Assembly: GCF_020329435.1 (NCBI RefSeq)
Contig: NZ_JAGKJK010000004.1
Span: forward strand, 186,001-250,000
Direction of reading: 5' to 3'
Length of the DNA: 64,000 nucleotides
DNA from: Bradyrhizobium hereditatis
GTDB lineage: Bacteria > Pseudomonadota > Alphaproteobacteria > Rhizobiales > Xanthobacteraceae
Shown here: positions 55,475-63,125 of the stretch, in pieces
Layout of the letters: every line of letters begins with the position of its first letter
How positions within the stretch are numbered: position 1 is the stretch's first letter
Notes under the pieces: model-generated
Databases searched by the model: none
Told to the model about the DNA's origin: nothing
The model's input: the letters and a program-made list of their open reading frames with translations, nothing else
Made by a program: the position numbers and the translations under genes

Positions 55475-55563
55475 GGTCAACAGCCGCGGTCAAGACAGGC
55501 GGTTGGAGACGTCTGGCCTAGCTCGGAAAGCCGACATGGTGACGGCTGGACCGCTGTTCGGCT
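55475..55563. repeat. 89-bp dispersed repeat, copy 1
   Basis: Begins GGTCAACAGCCGCGGTCAAG and ends GACCGCTGTTCGGCT. A second copy with about nine differences is at 60788-60876 in the same orientation. Both lie near relics (a transporter fragment here, an IS1182 remnant there) and downstream of expressed genes. Non-coding; possibly the end of a mobile element or an intergenic repeat family. Confidence 0.7.
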
Positions 55564-55633
55564 CGGGGGCCACTAGCGGAAGTCGCACTCATTCGATGAG
55601 CTCGTCGCCAGGGGCGAACATTGGCTGCGATGG

Positions 55634-57418
55634 TCATTCGGGCAGCCCGGCTCGCCGCAATCCTTCCTCGTATCGCGAGAGGTCTTCGGCCCGATAAGGG
55701 GGCAGCACGTCCTCGAGAGTGGAAAGACGTAACGCGGGATTCACTTGCCGCAGCCGAGCCACTGCCTGACTTGCCTGCTCCGGTCGCCCGGCCATTGCGT
55801 TGCTTGCGGCGGCGATGCGTAATCCAGGTTGATAATCCGGCCTGTCCTGCAATGCCATTGCCGCCCACGATGCCGCTTCGTCATAGCGGCCCAAGAGGAA
55901 ATGGGCAAGCGCGGTCCCAGTCCGCATACCGCTCATCCGCGGATCAAGTGGGCTCAGGCGCATGGCACGCGCGAAGCGCACGATCGCAGCTTCTGGCTCG
56001 CCGAGCCAGTTTTTTGCCCAGCCGCCGCAATACCATGCCTCCGCCGAATTGGAATTGAGCACAAGCGCGCGATCGATCAAGGCGGCGCCTGCCTCGAGAT
56101 CGCGAACGACATACATTAACGCCTGCCCGCTGGCGGCGAGCGCGATCGCGTCATCCTTGCCCAACTCAACCGCCCGCTGGGCGAGCCTCGTCACTTCGGC
56201 AATCTCGTTCGCTGTGCCTGAAATCCAGCCATTGAACTTGGCAATGACATAGCAAAAGGCTGCACAACCATAGGCGGAGGCAAAATCTGGGTCGAGCTCG
56301 ATCGCGCTGTTGAACAGGCGCAATGCCTCGTCATTCGCTTGCCGGCTCGCAAACTGATAAGACCTGGCCAAACCGCGTAAGTAGAGCGTATAGACATCGA
56401 GACTCTCGGTCGGCTTGCGCTTGGCGCGCTCGATCTCGGCTTGTTCAACCGCTGGGGCGATCGCCCCGACAACGCTCTCAGTAACCTGGTCCTGCAGATC
56501 GAAGATGTCGCCGAGACCTCCATCAAACCGTTCTGCCCAAAGATGTGCCCCAGTGGCGGTGTCGACGAGCTGTCCCGTGATGCGCACCCGGTTTGCCGCC
56601 TTCCTAACGCTCCCTTCCAACACGTAGCGCACGCCAAGCTCGCGTCCGACCTGCTTCACGTCGACGGCGCGTCCCTTGTAGGTGAAGCTCGAATTGCGGG
56701 CGATGACGAACAGCGCCTTGAAGCGAGACAGTGCCGTGATGATGTCCTCGACCATGCCGTCGGCAAAGTAATCCTGTTCCGGATCGCCGCTCATGTTGAT
56801 GAATGGCAGAACAGCAATGGAAGGTTTGCCGGGAACTGTGAGAGGTTGAGCAGTAACCGCAGATGGTCTCATCGACGTCGACACAGCCACGTCAAACCTC
56901 ACGCACCACGCACGCATGGGCTCAGCAATATTCTTGAGGGCCTGCCTGCCCATATCGACACAGGCAAGCTCGACCTTGCCCCGGATTTGCCGCTGCGCGT
57001 CGTCGGAAATGCAAATACCTCCCGGTTCTGCGATCCCTTCGAGACGCACGGCGATGTTGACGCCATCGCCAAAGATATCGTTGTCATCAATGATGATATC
57101 GCCGACGTGAATGCCGATGCGGAGTTCGATACGCTTGTCCTGCGGCACGTCGATATTTTGTTCGGCCATGCGGCGCTGAACTTCGACGGCGCATCGCACG
57201 GCGTCGACGACGCTGGCGAACTCAACGAGAGCGCCGTCCCCGGTATTCTTGACGATGCGTCCGCGATGCTCAGCGATTTTGGGATCGAAAAGCGTCCTTC
57301 TAAGCGCTTTCAGTCGCGTCAGCGTGCCTTCTTCGTCTATCCCTATTAAGCGGCAGGAGCCTGCGACATCCGCCGCCAGAATAGCTGCTAGTCGTCGCTC
57401 TACGTGCTCGCTGTTCAA
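55634..57418 (-). CDS. Class III adenylate cyclase with TolB-like and TPR domains
   Basis: A 594-aa soluble enzyme. The N-terminal class III cyclase domain (~1-190) has metal-binding Asp residues in LAADVAGS and KNTGDGALVEF, the Lys of the latter fitting adenine selection. GVNIAVRLEGIAEPGGI carries the transition-state Asn and Arg. A TolB-like domain (~215-330; IAVLPFINMSGDPEQDYFAD) and TPR repeats follow, closely resembling those of the CadC-like regulators nearby. So ATP is probably converted to cAMP under control of the tail. TTG 57418 is preferred, preceded by GGGGGA; the longer frame runs through repeat DNA. Confidence 0.86.
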   Translation of the reverse strand: MNSEHVERRLAAILAADVAGSCRLIGIDEEGTLTRLKALRRTLFDPKIAEHRGRIVKNTGDGALVEFASVVDAVRCAVEVQRRMAEQNIDVPQDKRIELRIGIHVGDIIIDDNDIFGDGVNIAVRLEGIAEPGGICISDDAQRQIRGKVELACVDMGRQALKNIAEPMRAWCVRFDVAVSTSMRPSAVTAQPLTVPGKPSIAVLPFINMSGDPEQDYFADGMVEDIITALSRFKALFVIARNSSFTYKGRAVDVKQVGRELGVRYVLEGSVRKAANRVRITGQLVDTATGAHLWAERFDGGLGDIFDLQDQVTESVVGAIAPAVEQAEIERAKRKPTESLDVYTLYLRGLARSYQFASRQANDEALRLFNSAIELDPDFASAYGCAAFCYVIAKFNGWISGTANEIAEVTRLAQRAVELGKDDAIALAASGQALMYVVRDLEAGAALIDRALVLNSNSAEAWYCGGWAKNWLGEPEAAIVRFARAMRLSPLDPRMSGMRTGTALAHFLLGRYDEAASWAAMALQDRPDYQPGLRIAAASNAMAGRPEQASQAVARLRQVNPALRLSTLEDVLPPYRAEDLSRYEEGLRRAGLPE

Positions 57419-57548
57419 GATGGTCCCCCGTACTGGGGAAATCGAATGGTTATATAGCACGATTGTGGGTCGATGTCCGGCTATGCCCAAGGTCCGAAAT
57501 GGGTCAAAATGCGAAAAGCTCAACCTGAGCAAATCCAGTCCGCTATGC

Positions 57549-57596
57549 CCCATTGAACGGACCTCAACGAGGCGTACCGCCACCTCGCTGAAGGGC
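57549..57596. repeat. 48-bp dispersed repeat, copy B
   Basis: Second copy of the repeat at 44978-45025, same orientation, three visible differences. It lies upstream of the adenylate cyclase start and downstream of the module 3 regulator. The flanking DNA (ATGGGTCAAAATGCGAAAAG, then GGGCCAGATTCGGACTCATG) also looks like recurrent Bradyrhizobium intergenic sequence. Confidence 0.7.
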
Positions 57597-57667
57597 CAGA
57601 TTCGGACTCATGCAGCGCAGCAAGCAGGACCTGTTCGATCACCGCGTCGGCACGGGTGCGCGCCGGC

Positions 57668-59209
57668 TCATTCGGGCAACCCCGCTTTCCGCAGACCCTC
57701 AATCATAAGCTTCGAGTTTGATTGTCCGCCCCGAGCGATGAACGCAGATATTGTAAAGGCGGGATCGCCCTCAAGCGCCCGCGCCGCCGCCTGACCCGCC
57801 TCCGTGTTACGTCCGAGATGGGCGAAGGCGGACGCCAGAAGGCGGTAAGCTGCCGAAAAGGAGGGGTTGTGACGAAGGGCTTTCTTCCCTGCGATCATGG
57901 CCTCGTCAAACCGTCGAAGCTCAATAAGGGCCGTCCCTATCCCAAAGTATAGCATCGGGTCTACCGGGCTCAGGCGCTTGGCGCGTTCAAAGCTTCGAAC
58001 CGCTTTCTCCCACAACCCCGCAATTCTGTAAGCCCACCCTCTGTTGAACCATGCACCAAATGAATTCGGATTGAGCGCGACCGCCCGGTCAGCCATTGCA
58101 ATCGCACTTTCACTGTCGCCGACCATGTACGCCGAGACTACGGCAGCCGTTGCTAACGTCTCTGCATCACCATGGTCGGCACTCAGGGCCAAGCGAGAAA
58201 GCCGAATTGCCTCGTTGCGCTCGAATTGAGGATCAAGCGAGTAGCCAAAAAGGACGTTTCGCATATGACAGGCACCCGCCAAGGAAGCGGCCTCGGCGAA
58301 CCCGGGGTCAAGCTCCAAGGCGCGATGGAGCAGTCGAAGTGCCTCGGCCAACCCTTCACGTGTCAACAGATAGAACTGCTGCGCGGCGCGTAGAAGGAGG
58401 TCATACGCGGTAAGGTTCTCGGATCGCCGTCGCGTCGCCATTGCAAGTTCTGATTCAAACAACCTTGGCCGAATGGCCGAGACAACTGCGACCGTGACTT
58501 CATCCTGGAGAGCGAAAACGTCTGTGAGGTCACGCTCGAATCTGTCTGCCCAAATGTGCGCGCCCGTGACCGCATCAATCAACTGCCCTGTGATGCGAAT
58601 TTTCCCAGATGCCTTGCGCACAGCCCCCTCAAGGACATAGCGCACGCCAAGCCTGCGTCCGACTTCCTTGATATCTACGGCTCGGCCTTTAAAGGTGAAG
58701 CTCGAATTGCGAGCGATCACGAACAACCATTTGAACCGCGAGAGCGCCGTGATGATCTCCTCTACCATCCCATCGGCAAAATACTCCTGCTCGGGATCGC
58801 CGCTCATGTTCGCGAACGGCAGCACGGCGATGGAGGGTTTGTCGGGAACCGCAAGCGCGCTCTCGGGCGCATCGCCGGGATTTGGACCCGCAACTTCTCG
58901 CGCCTCCCGCACTTGTCCGACGAAACGGAAGCCCTTCCGCGGCAGTGTTTTGATCAGGCGCTGTTTCTCGCCGGAATCGCCGATCGCGATCCTGGCGGCA
59001 TTCAGGCGGGTGGTCAGCGCCGCATCAGAGACGATGCGTCCGTTCCAGATGGCGCTGATGAGATCGTCCTTGCTGACAACGCGCTCCCTGTTTCGGATCA
59101 GGTAATCAAGCAGATCGAACGTCTGGGGTGTGACAACGATCACGTCCGTTGCGCGGTGCAATTCGCGCCGGTCAGTATCCAATGCGTAATCCTCAAAGAG
59201 ATAACGCAA
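57668..59209 (-). CDS. CadC-like winged-helix/TolB-like/TPR regulator (module 3)
   Basis: A 513-aa paralogue of the module 2 regulator. The winged helix spans ~1-100 (RYLFEDYALDTDRRELHRAT, DAALTTRLNAARIAIGDSGE, RKGFRFVGQVRE), the TolB-like domain ~125-240, then TPR repeats ending in GGQSNSKLMIEGLRKAGLPE. No membrane span. TTG 59209 is chosen because it gives the same N-terminus as the other copies; the longer frame to 59380 runs through the operator. The 3' flanks of modules 2 and 3 are also similar, indicating segmental duplication. It is divergent from a DUF1127-containing gene. Confidence 0.86.
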   Translation of the reverse strand: MRYLFEDYALDTDRRELHRATDVIVVTPQTFDLLDYLIRNRERVVSKDDLISAIWNGRIVSDAALTTRLNAARIAIGDSGEKQRLIKTLPRKGFRFVGQVREAREVAGPNPGDAPESALAVPDKPSIAVLPFANMSGDPEQEYFADGMVEEIITALSRFKWLFVIARNSSFTFKGRAVDIKEVGRRLGVRYVLEGAVRKASGKIRITGQLIDAVTGAHIWADRFERDLTDVFALQDEVTVAVVSAIRPRLFESELAMATRRRSENLTAYDLLLRAAQQFYLLTREGLAEALRLLHRALELDPGFAEAASLAGACHMRNVLFGYSLDPQFERNEAIRLSRLALSADHGDAETLATAAVVSAYMVGDSESAIAMADRAVALNPNSFGAWFNRGWAYRIAGLWEKAVRSFERAKRLSPVDPMLYFGIGTALIELRRFDEAMIAGKKALRHNPSFSAAYRLLASAFAHLGRNTEAGQAAARALEGDPAFTISAFIARGGQSNSKLMIEGLRKAGLPE

Positions 59210-59273
59210 GCTGCCATTCTCCCAGGTAGCCTCGGGTCCTCGGGAGGCCCTCCAGCGCCGCTGGCCCAAAGAA

Positions 59274-59311
59274 TAAGCTGCCGGTAAGGAAAATGTAAGC
59301 CACCTGTTAAG
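59274..59311 (+). promoter_or_regulatory. TAAG direct-repeat array, module 3
   Basis: TAAG at 59274-59277, 59285-59288, 59296-59299 and 59308-59311 (spacing 11, 11, 12 bp), between the divergent starts at 59209 and 59373. GCCGGTAAGGAAAATGTAAG is identical to module 1. The conserved block ends with TTAAGCGCGCC, shared with module 2. Proposed binding site of the adjacent winged-helix protein. Confidence 0.75.
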
Positions 59312-59372
59312 CGCGCCAACGCCGGTCGCAGCATCCTCGCTTGGTGAAACGATCCAAGCCTGGACACATCGA

Positions 59373-60302
59373 ATGAGCACGATCCACGGGTCCGCCGAGC
59401 TAGGGCAAGCAACCGCAAAGCGGCAAGTCTACAGCCCTCTCGAAAGATATTGGGACGCGTTCTGGAATGCACTTCAGGGGTTGCGCAAGCGCGAGAGGCT
59501 GCGAACCCAATTGTGCCACCTGAGCGAAAGGGAGCTAACGGATATTGGTATCCCCCGCGGTGAGATCGACTACGTCACTTCGAATCGCTCGAGGCGAGAT
59601 GTCACAACACCGCATCATTCGATAGGATGGCAAGGCGCCATTATCCTTATGCTGCTCTGCACGTGCAGCCTCGGATTCCCGAGCGAGGCCAGAGCTCAAT
59701 GCACGGCGAGGGATGGTTTGCAAAACCAACTGAGACTCAAGAAGACTGCCTCACCTATTATGCCGCAGGTTCTAGTCAGGTCTGCCGTCGATATTCCGGT
59801 ATGGAAGAAGATTACAGTAGGGAGGTTTTCAGATTCGTTTGCTCTTCGTAACGCGTTGTATGCAGTAGGTTGTGGTGTCGGAGGCTCGGCTGGGGAAATT
59901 CTTGCTCGACCGGCGTTTACCCTCAGCGCCACGAAAGCAGACCTGGAGCTCTTTACGGTATCGGCGGCGGAACTCGGCTTTCAAACCGAGACTGCGTCGC
60001 TGGGGCAAATTTATGCCCGCGCTCAACAGCTAGGTTTTGGTCTTGCGGCAGCGGAGATCGCTCCGCACCTGAGGCTTCAATACCTAGATCAGCCGATCGG
60101 TGAATTTCTCATTATCGGAATGGAGCCGATCAATACATGGGAAGGCGAGCCGGTCATATTAACTGTAGCCAATGGCGGAGCGGGACTAATCCTCATCGGC
60201 CAAGATGGCCGAGCTGACGCAGAGATTTCCGTGGCGTCCCGTTTTGTATTCCTGAGGCCCTATAAAAACGTACCTGCGGAGGCAGCACTCGTCCATCCCT
60301 GA
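59373..60302 (+). CDS. DUF1127 domain fused to an exported-type C-terminal region (module 3)
   Basis: A 309-aa protein. Residues 1-74 are a DUF1127 protein like those of modules 1 and 2 (RQVYSPLERYWDAFWNALQG, LCHLSERELTDIGIPRGEID). Instead of ending, the frame runs through a hydrophobic segment (GWQGAIILMLLCTCSLGFPS, then EARAQ), which looks like a signal peptide or single span. A ~205-residue region of unknown function follows (AVDIPVWKKITVGRFSDSFA, GGAGLILIGQDGRAD). It would place the DUF1127 part in the cytoplasm and the rest outside the membrane. It may be a fusion created when the DUF1127 stop codon was lost. Confidence 0.75.
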   Translation: MSTIHGSAELGQATAKRQVYSPLERYWDAFWNALQGLRKRERLRTQLCHLSERELTDIGIPRGEIDYVTSNRSRRDVTTPHHSIGWQGAIILMLLCTCSLGFPSEARAQCTARDGLQNQLRLKKTASPIMPQVLVRSAVDIPVWKKITVGRFSDSFALRNALYAVGCGVGGSAGEILARPAFTLSATKADLELFTVSAAELGFQTETASLGQIYARAQQLGFGLAAAEIAPHLRLQYLDQPIGEFLIIGMEPINTWEGEPVILTVANGGAGLILIGQDGRADAEISVASRFVFLRPYKNVPAEAALVHP

Positions 60303-60327
60303 TTGCGACACCGTATTGTGATGACGT

Positions 60328-60712
60328 CAATAAGAAGTTGAGCCCATACCCGAACTGCACGCGCTTGTTAGCCTTGGCCGTCCAGGCCGAGGACGGATCG
60401 GAAGGCGAGATCACCTTCGGCGGCTTGCGATCGGGTTTTGCGGTCGGCGTCCCGCCAGAACCGCCACTACGGTTATCCTTTTCTTCCTGGTCCTGGGCCT
60501 CCGCCTCAAGTCCAGCTAGATACTCGGCCACCGCACGCTTCTGACGTTGCGCATCGGTCCAGTCCAGCTCGTCCGGTGCTTTGCCGTGAAATCGGTCAGA
60601 CGGCGGTCGCAAACACATTGATCCGTCGCAACAGGTGGTCCCTCGGGATCATCTCGTCGAGGCAAAACTCATAAAAGAGCTGCCGCTGATCCCGGTCCTG
60701 CCGCCCCATCAT
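60328..60712 (-). pseudogene. IS1182-type transposase, internally deleted remnant
   Basis: ATG 60712 begins MMGRQDRDQRQLFYEFCLDE, continuing MIPRDHLLRRINVFATAV and a stop, the N-terminus of IS1182-like (IS5-superfamily-like) transposases. In another frame, from ~60600 down, DRFHGKAPDELDWTDAQRQK and later KVISPSDPSSAWTAKANKRV, FGYGLNFLL correspond to a later part. The piece between is deleted and the frames do not match, so the transposase is dead. Confidence 0.65.
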
Positions 60713-60787
60713 CGCCGACTCTCCTGCCGCCTCCTCAGCAGGAATCATTGTTCGCTCGGCTCCTCAAGCCCCTTTTTCGACAGCATC

Positions 60788-60876
60788 GGTCAACAGCCGC
60801 GGTCAAGGCAGGCGATCGGGGACGTCTGGCCTACCTCGCAGAGCCGACATGGTGACCGCTCGACCGCTGTTCGGCT
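60788..60876. repeat. 89-bp dispersed repeat, copy 2
   Basis: Second copy of the repeat at 55475-55563, same orientation, about nine differences. It lies between the IS1182 remnant and the serine hydrolase gene. A run of five T and CGACAGCATC precede it, possibly part of the same element. Confidence 0.7.
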
Positions 60877-60914
60877 TAGGCCACAAGCCGAAACGGCGTC
60901 TTGCCACCCGCGGC

Positions 60915-62192
60915 CTACTGAACCTGCGCTCGCAGCGCATTCCAAAGAGCAAACAGCTCAGCGGTCGCGGGCTGATCACCGCTGAGCGCGGTCTGAACGA
61001 GAACAAGCTTTAGGTCCGGATCGACAAAGACAAATTGTCCGCGGAGGCCCTGGAGCGCGAAACGCCTGGTATCTGCGGAATACCAGACTTGATAACCGTA
61101 CTTCGCCAGGGGTGAGTCTGTGGGAAGCGCATCAGCAGCCGATGCCGTGAGCCAGTCTGCAGGCACGACATGCTTTCCATTCCAATTGCCGTGATTGGCC
61201 AGCATCAGGCCGAGCCGCGCCCAATCGCGCAGCACCGCGTTGACATAGGCAAACGTGATTTCCTGCCCGGTCGCATCGATGATCCACGTCGCATCGGCTT
61301 CCGCTCCCATAGGCTGCCAGAGCTTTTCGGCGGCATAGTCGGATACGGTTCGCTTGGTGGCGGCCGCGAGCACGAGGCCCAGTACCAGCGATTCAGCGGA
61401 CGAATAAGAAAAACGCACGCCGGGCGGGGAGAGACGGGTATTGAACTGCTTCACCGCGGCGAGGCTGCCGGGAGAGCCCGGCTCAATCGTCAGACGGGCC
61501 AGCTTGTTAATATCGCTGGATCTGCTGCCGTAATCCTCCGAGAATGCAACACCTGAAGACATCAGCAGCAAAGCCTTGATCGGCGTACGCCCATATTCGG
61601 TGTCCTTCAAACCGGGGACGTAGGTTTGCGCCAAGTCATCCACGGACGCGATGGCGCTCTCCTTCAGGGCGATGCCGATCAGAAGGCCAACTACCGTCTT
61701 CGCCAACGAGAAGGACGTCATGCGATCCGTATCATTGCGACCGTATTGATAGCGCTCGACCAGAATCGTATTGTCTTTCGCAATCAATAGGCCAGTGACC
61801 GGTTGGCGATTGAGGTAGTCGTCGAGCGTCAGCTTGAGTCCGGCGAAGGCATAGTGAATGACGGGTTCGTGCGCTGCGCGAGCCAGCGGGATTGACTGTT
61901 TAGGAGCACTGATAATGCGTGCAGGAAACAGCGCGTCATAGCGGCTTAGCGCGCCTACCCGGCAGCGCTTTTGGTCAACATAGTCGATACCCTTGCAACT
62001 CGGATATCTGTCCTTCTGGCCAAATTCGTCTGCAGTCGGTCCATCCGCACGAAAGCGGGGACTGGCAGCTTGTGGTGCCGGTTCTGCTTGGGCGAAGGCG
62101 CGATGCGAACTCAGCGTGAGCACATCCAAAAGGAGGGGAAATGCCACCGCACTGGCGACGCAAAGTAGCTGTTTGAAGCTTCGTCCAGCCAT
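60915..62192 (-). CDS. Serine hydrolase, class C beta-lactamase-like (exported)
   Basis: A 425-aa protein. A signal peptide (MAGRSFKQLLCVASAVAFPL to AFAQ) directs it to the periplasm. The penicillin-binding fold has SxxK in SFSLAKTV (catalytic Ser) and YxS in FSYSSAES. A C-terminal segment LQGLRGQFVFVDPD occupies the usual third (KTG-like) motif position. Relatives are esterases, peptidases or beta-lactamase-like enzymes of unclear substrate. Start ATG 62192 gives a good signal peptide; TTG 62207 is possible. Confidence 0.87.
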   Translation of the reverse strand: MAGRSFKQLLCVASAVAFPLLLDVLTLSSHRAFAQAEPAPQAASPRFRADGPTADEFGQKDRYPSCKGIDYVDQKRCRVGALSRYDALFPARIISAPKQSIPLARAAHEPVIHYAFAGLKLTLDDYLNRQPVTGLLIAKDNTILVERYQYGRNDTDRMTSFSLAKTVVGLLIGIALKESAIASVDDLAQTYVPGLKDTEYGRTPIKALLLMSSGVAFSEDYGSRSSDINKLARLTIEPGSPGSLAAVKQFNTRLSPPGVRFSYSSAESLVLGLVLAAATKRTVSDYAAEKLWQPMGAEADATWIIDATGQEITFAYVNAVLRDWARLGLMLANHGNWNGKHVVPADWLTASAADALPTDSPLAKYGYQVWYSADTRRFALQGLRGQFVFVDPDLKLVLVQTALSGDQPATAELFALWNALRAQVQ

Positions 62193-62428
62193 TGAGAGAG
62201 CACCCAAAGCAAATGAGGCTGGGGAAGATCATAATTGACTCTCATGTGTTAGCCAATGTCGGCTCGGGGTCAGGAGCGACGGCCAGGTGATCCAGTTGGA
62301 GCAAACTACATCTCCAATCGTCCGAAAGCCGACGCGGTTTCAGCAACCTACGACACTGTGGCCCGCCTCACTAACTGAGGAGGTCACCATAACCGAAGCT
62401 TCAAGCATCGCCGCAGCCACCTCTGGGC

Positions 62429-63016
62429 GTGTCCCTGGGCAAGATCATCGGCCCGAAGCCGCCACTCCGCCCCAAGCATGTCTGGTCTATCCGGACAAAG
62501 CTCCAGGTCGAAGGTCGCGTCCGCGATCTTGCTCTGTTCAACCTCGCTATCGACAGCAAGCTTCGCGGTTGCGACGTTGTGGCACTCAAGGTCGATGACA
62601 TTGCACCGAGTGGCTATGCGGTTGACCGGGCTATTGTTCGGCAGAGGAAGACAGGCCGCCCGGTCAAATTCGAACTGACCGAGGCAACGCGGCAAGCCGT
62701 CGACGACTATGTGAAGGCTACCGGCAAGAAGCGGGGCGACTACCTGTTCACCGGTCGCGGCGGCCTAAACCGCAGCCTCACGACTCGGCAATACGCGCGT
62801 CTTCTCGCCGAGTGGATTGCCAATGTCGGTTTGGACCCGCACTTGTTCGGAACGCATTCGCTCCGGCGAACCAGGGCGACGCTGATCTACCGTCGCACGG
62901 GCAACTTGCGCGCCGTCCAACTCCTGCTGGGGCACACCAAGATCGAGAGCACCGTGCGATACCTCGGGATCGAGGTCGACGACGCGCTCGCAATAGCAGA
63001 ACAGGTTGACGTCTGA
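62429..63016 (+). CDS. Stand-alone tyrosine recombinase/integrase
   Basis: A 195-aa short integrase of a type common in proteobacteria. Catalytic residues are visible: Arg in AIDSKLRGCDVV, His-xx-Arg in THSLRRTRATLI, His in LLGHTKIESTVRYLG, and Tyr in the same segment. It lacks a separate N-terminal core-binding domain. GTG 62429 is the likely start. No attachment site, tRNA or cargo genes are next to it, so it may be a relic of an old integron-like or phage insertion, or a resident recombinase. Confidence 0.8.
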   Translation: MSLGKIIGPKPPLRPKHVWSIRTKLQVEGRVRDLALFNLAIDSKLRGCDVVALKVDDIAPSGYAVDRAIVRQRKTGRPVKFELTEATRQAVDDYVKATGKKRGDYLFTGRGGLNRSLTTRQYARLLAEWIANVGLDPHLFGTHSLRRTRATLIYRRTGNLRAVQLLLGHTKIESTVRYLGIEVDDALAIAEQVDV

Positions 63017-63125
63017 ATTACCGGGCGGAGCGGACAACCTCCGCCCCTCGAATTGGGCAGCTCGGGGCCAATAGCGGATGAGTGGACCGGCAGCCGTGGC
63101 AGGCAAGGCCGACCGCATCAGGAGC

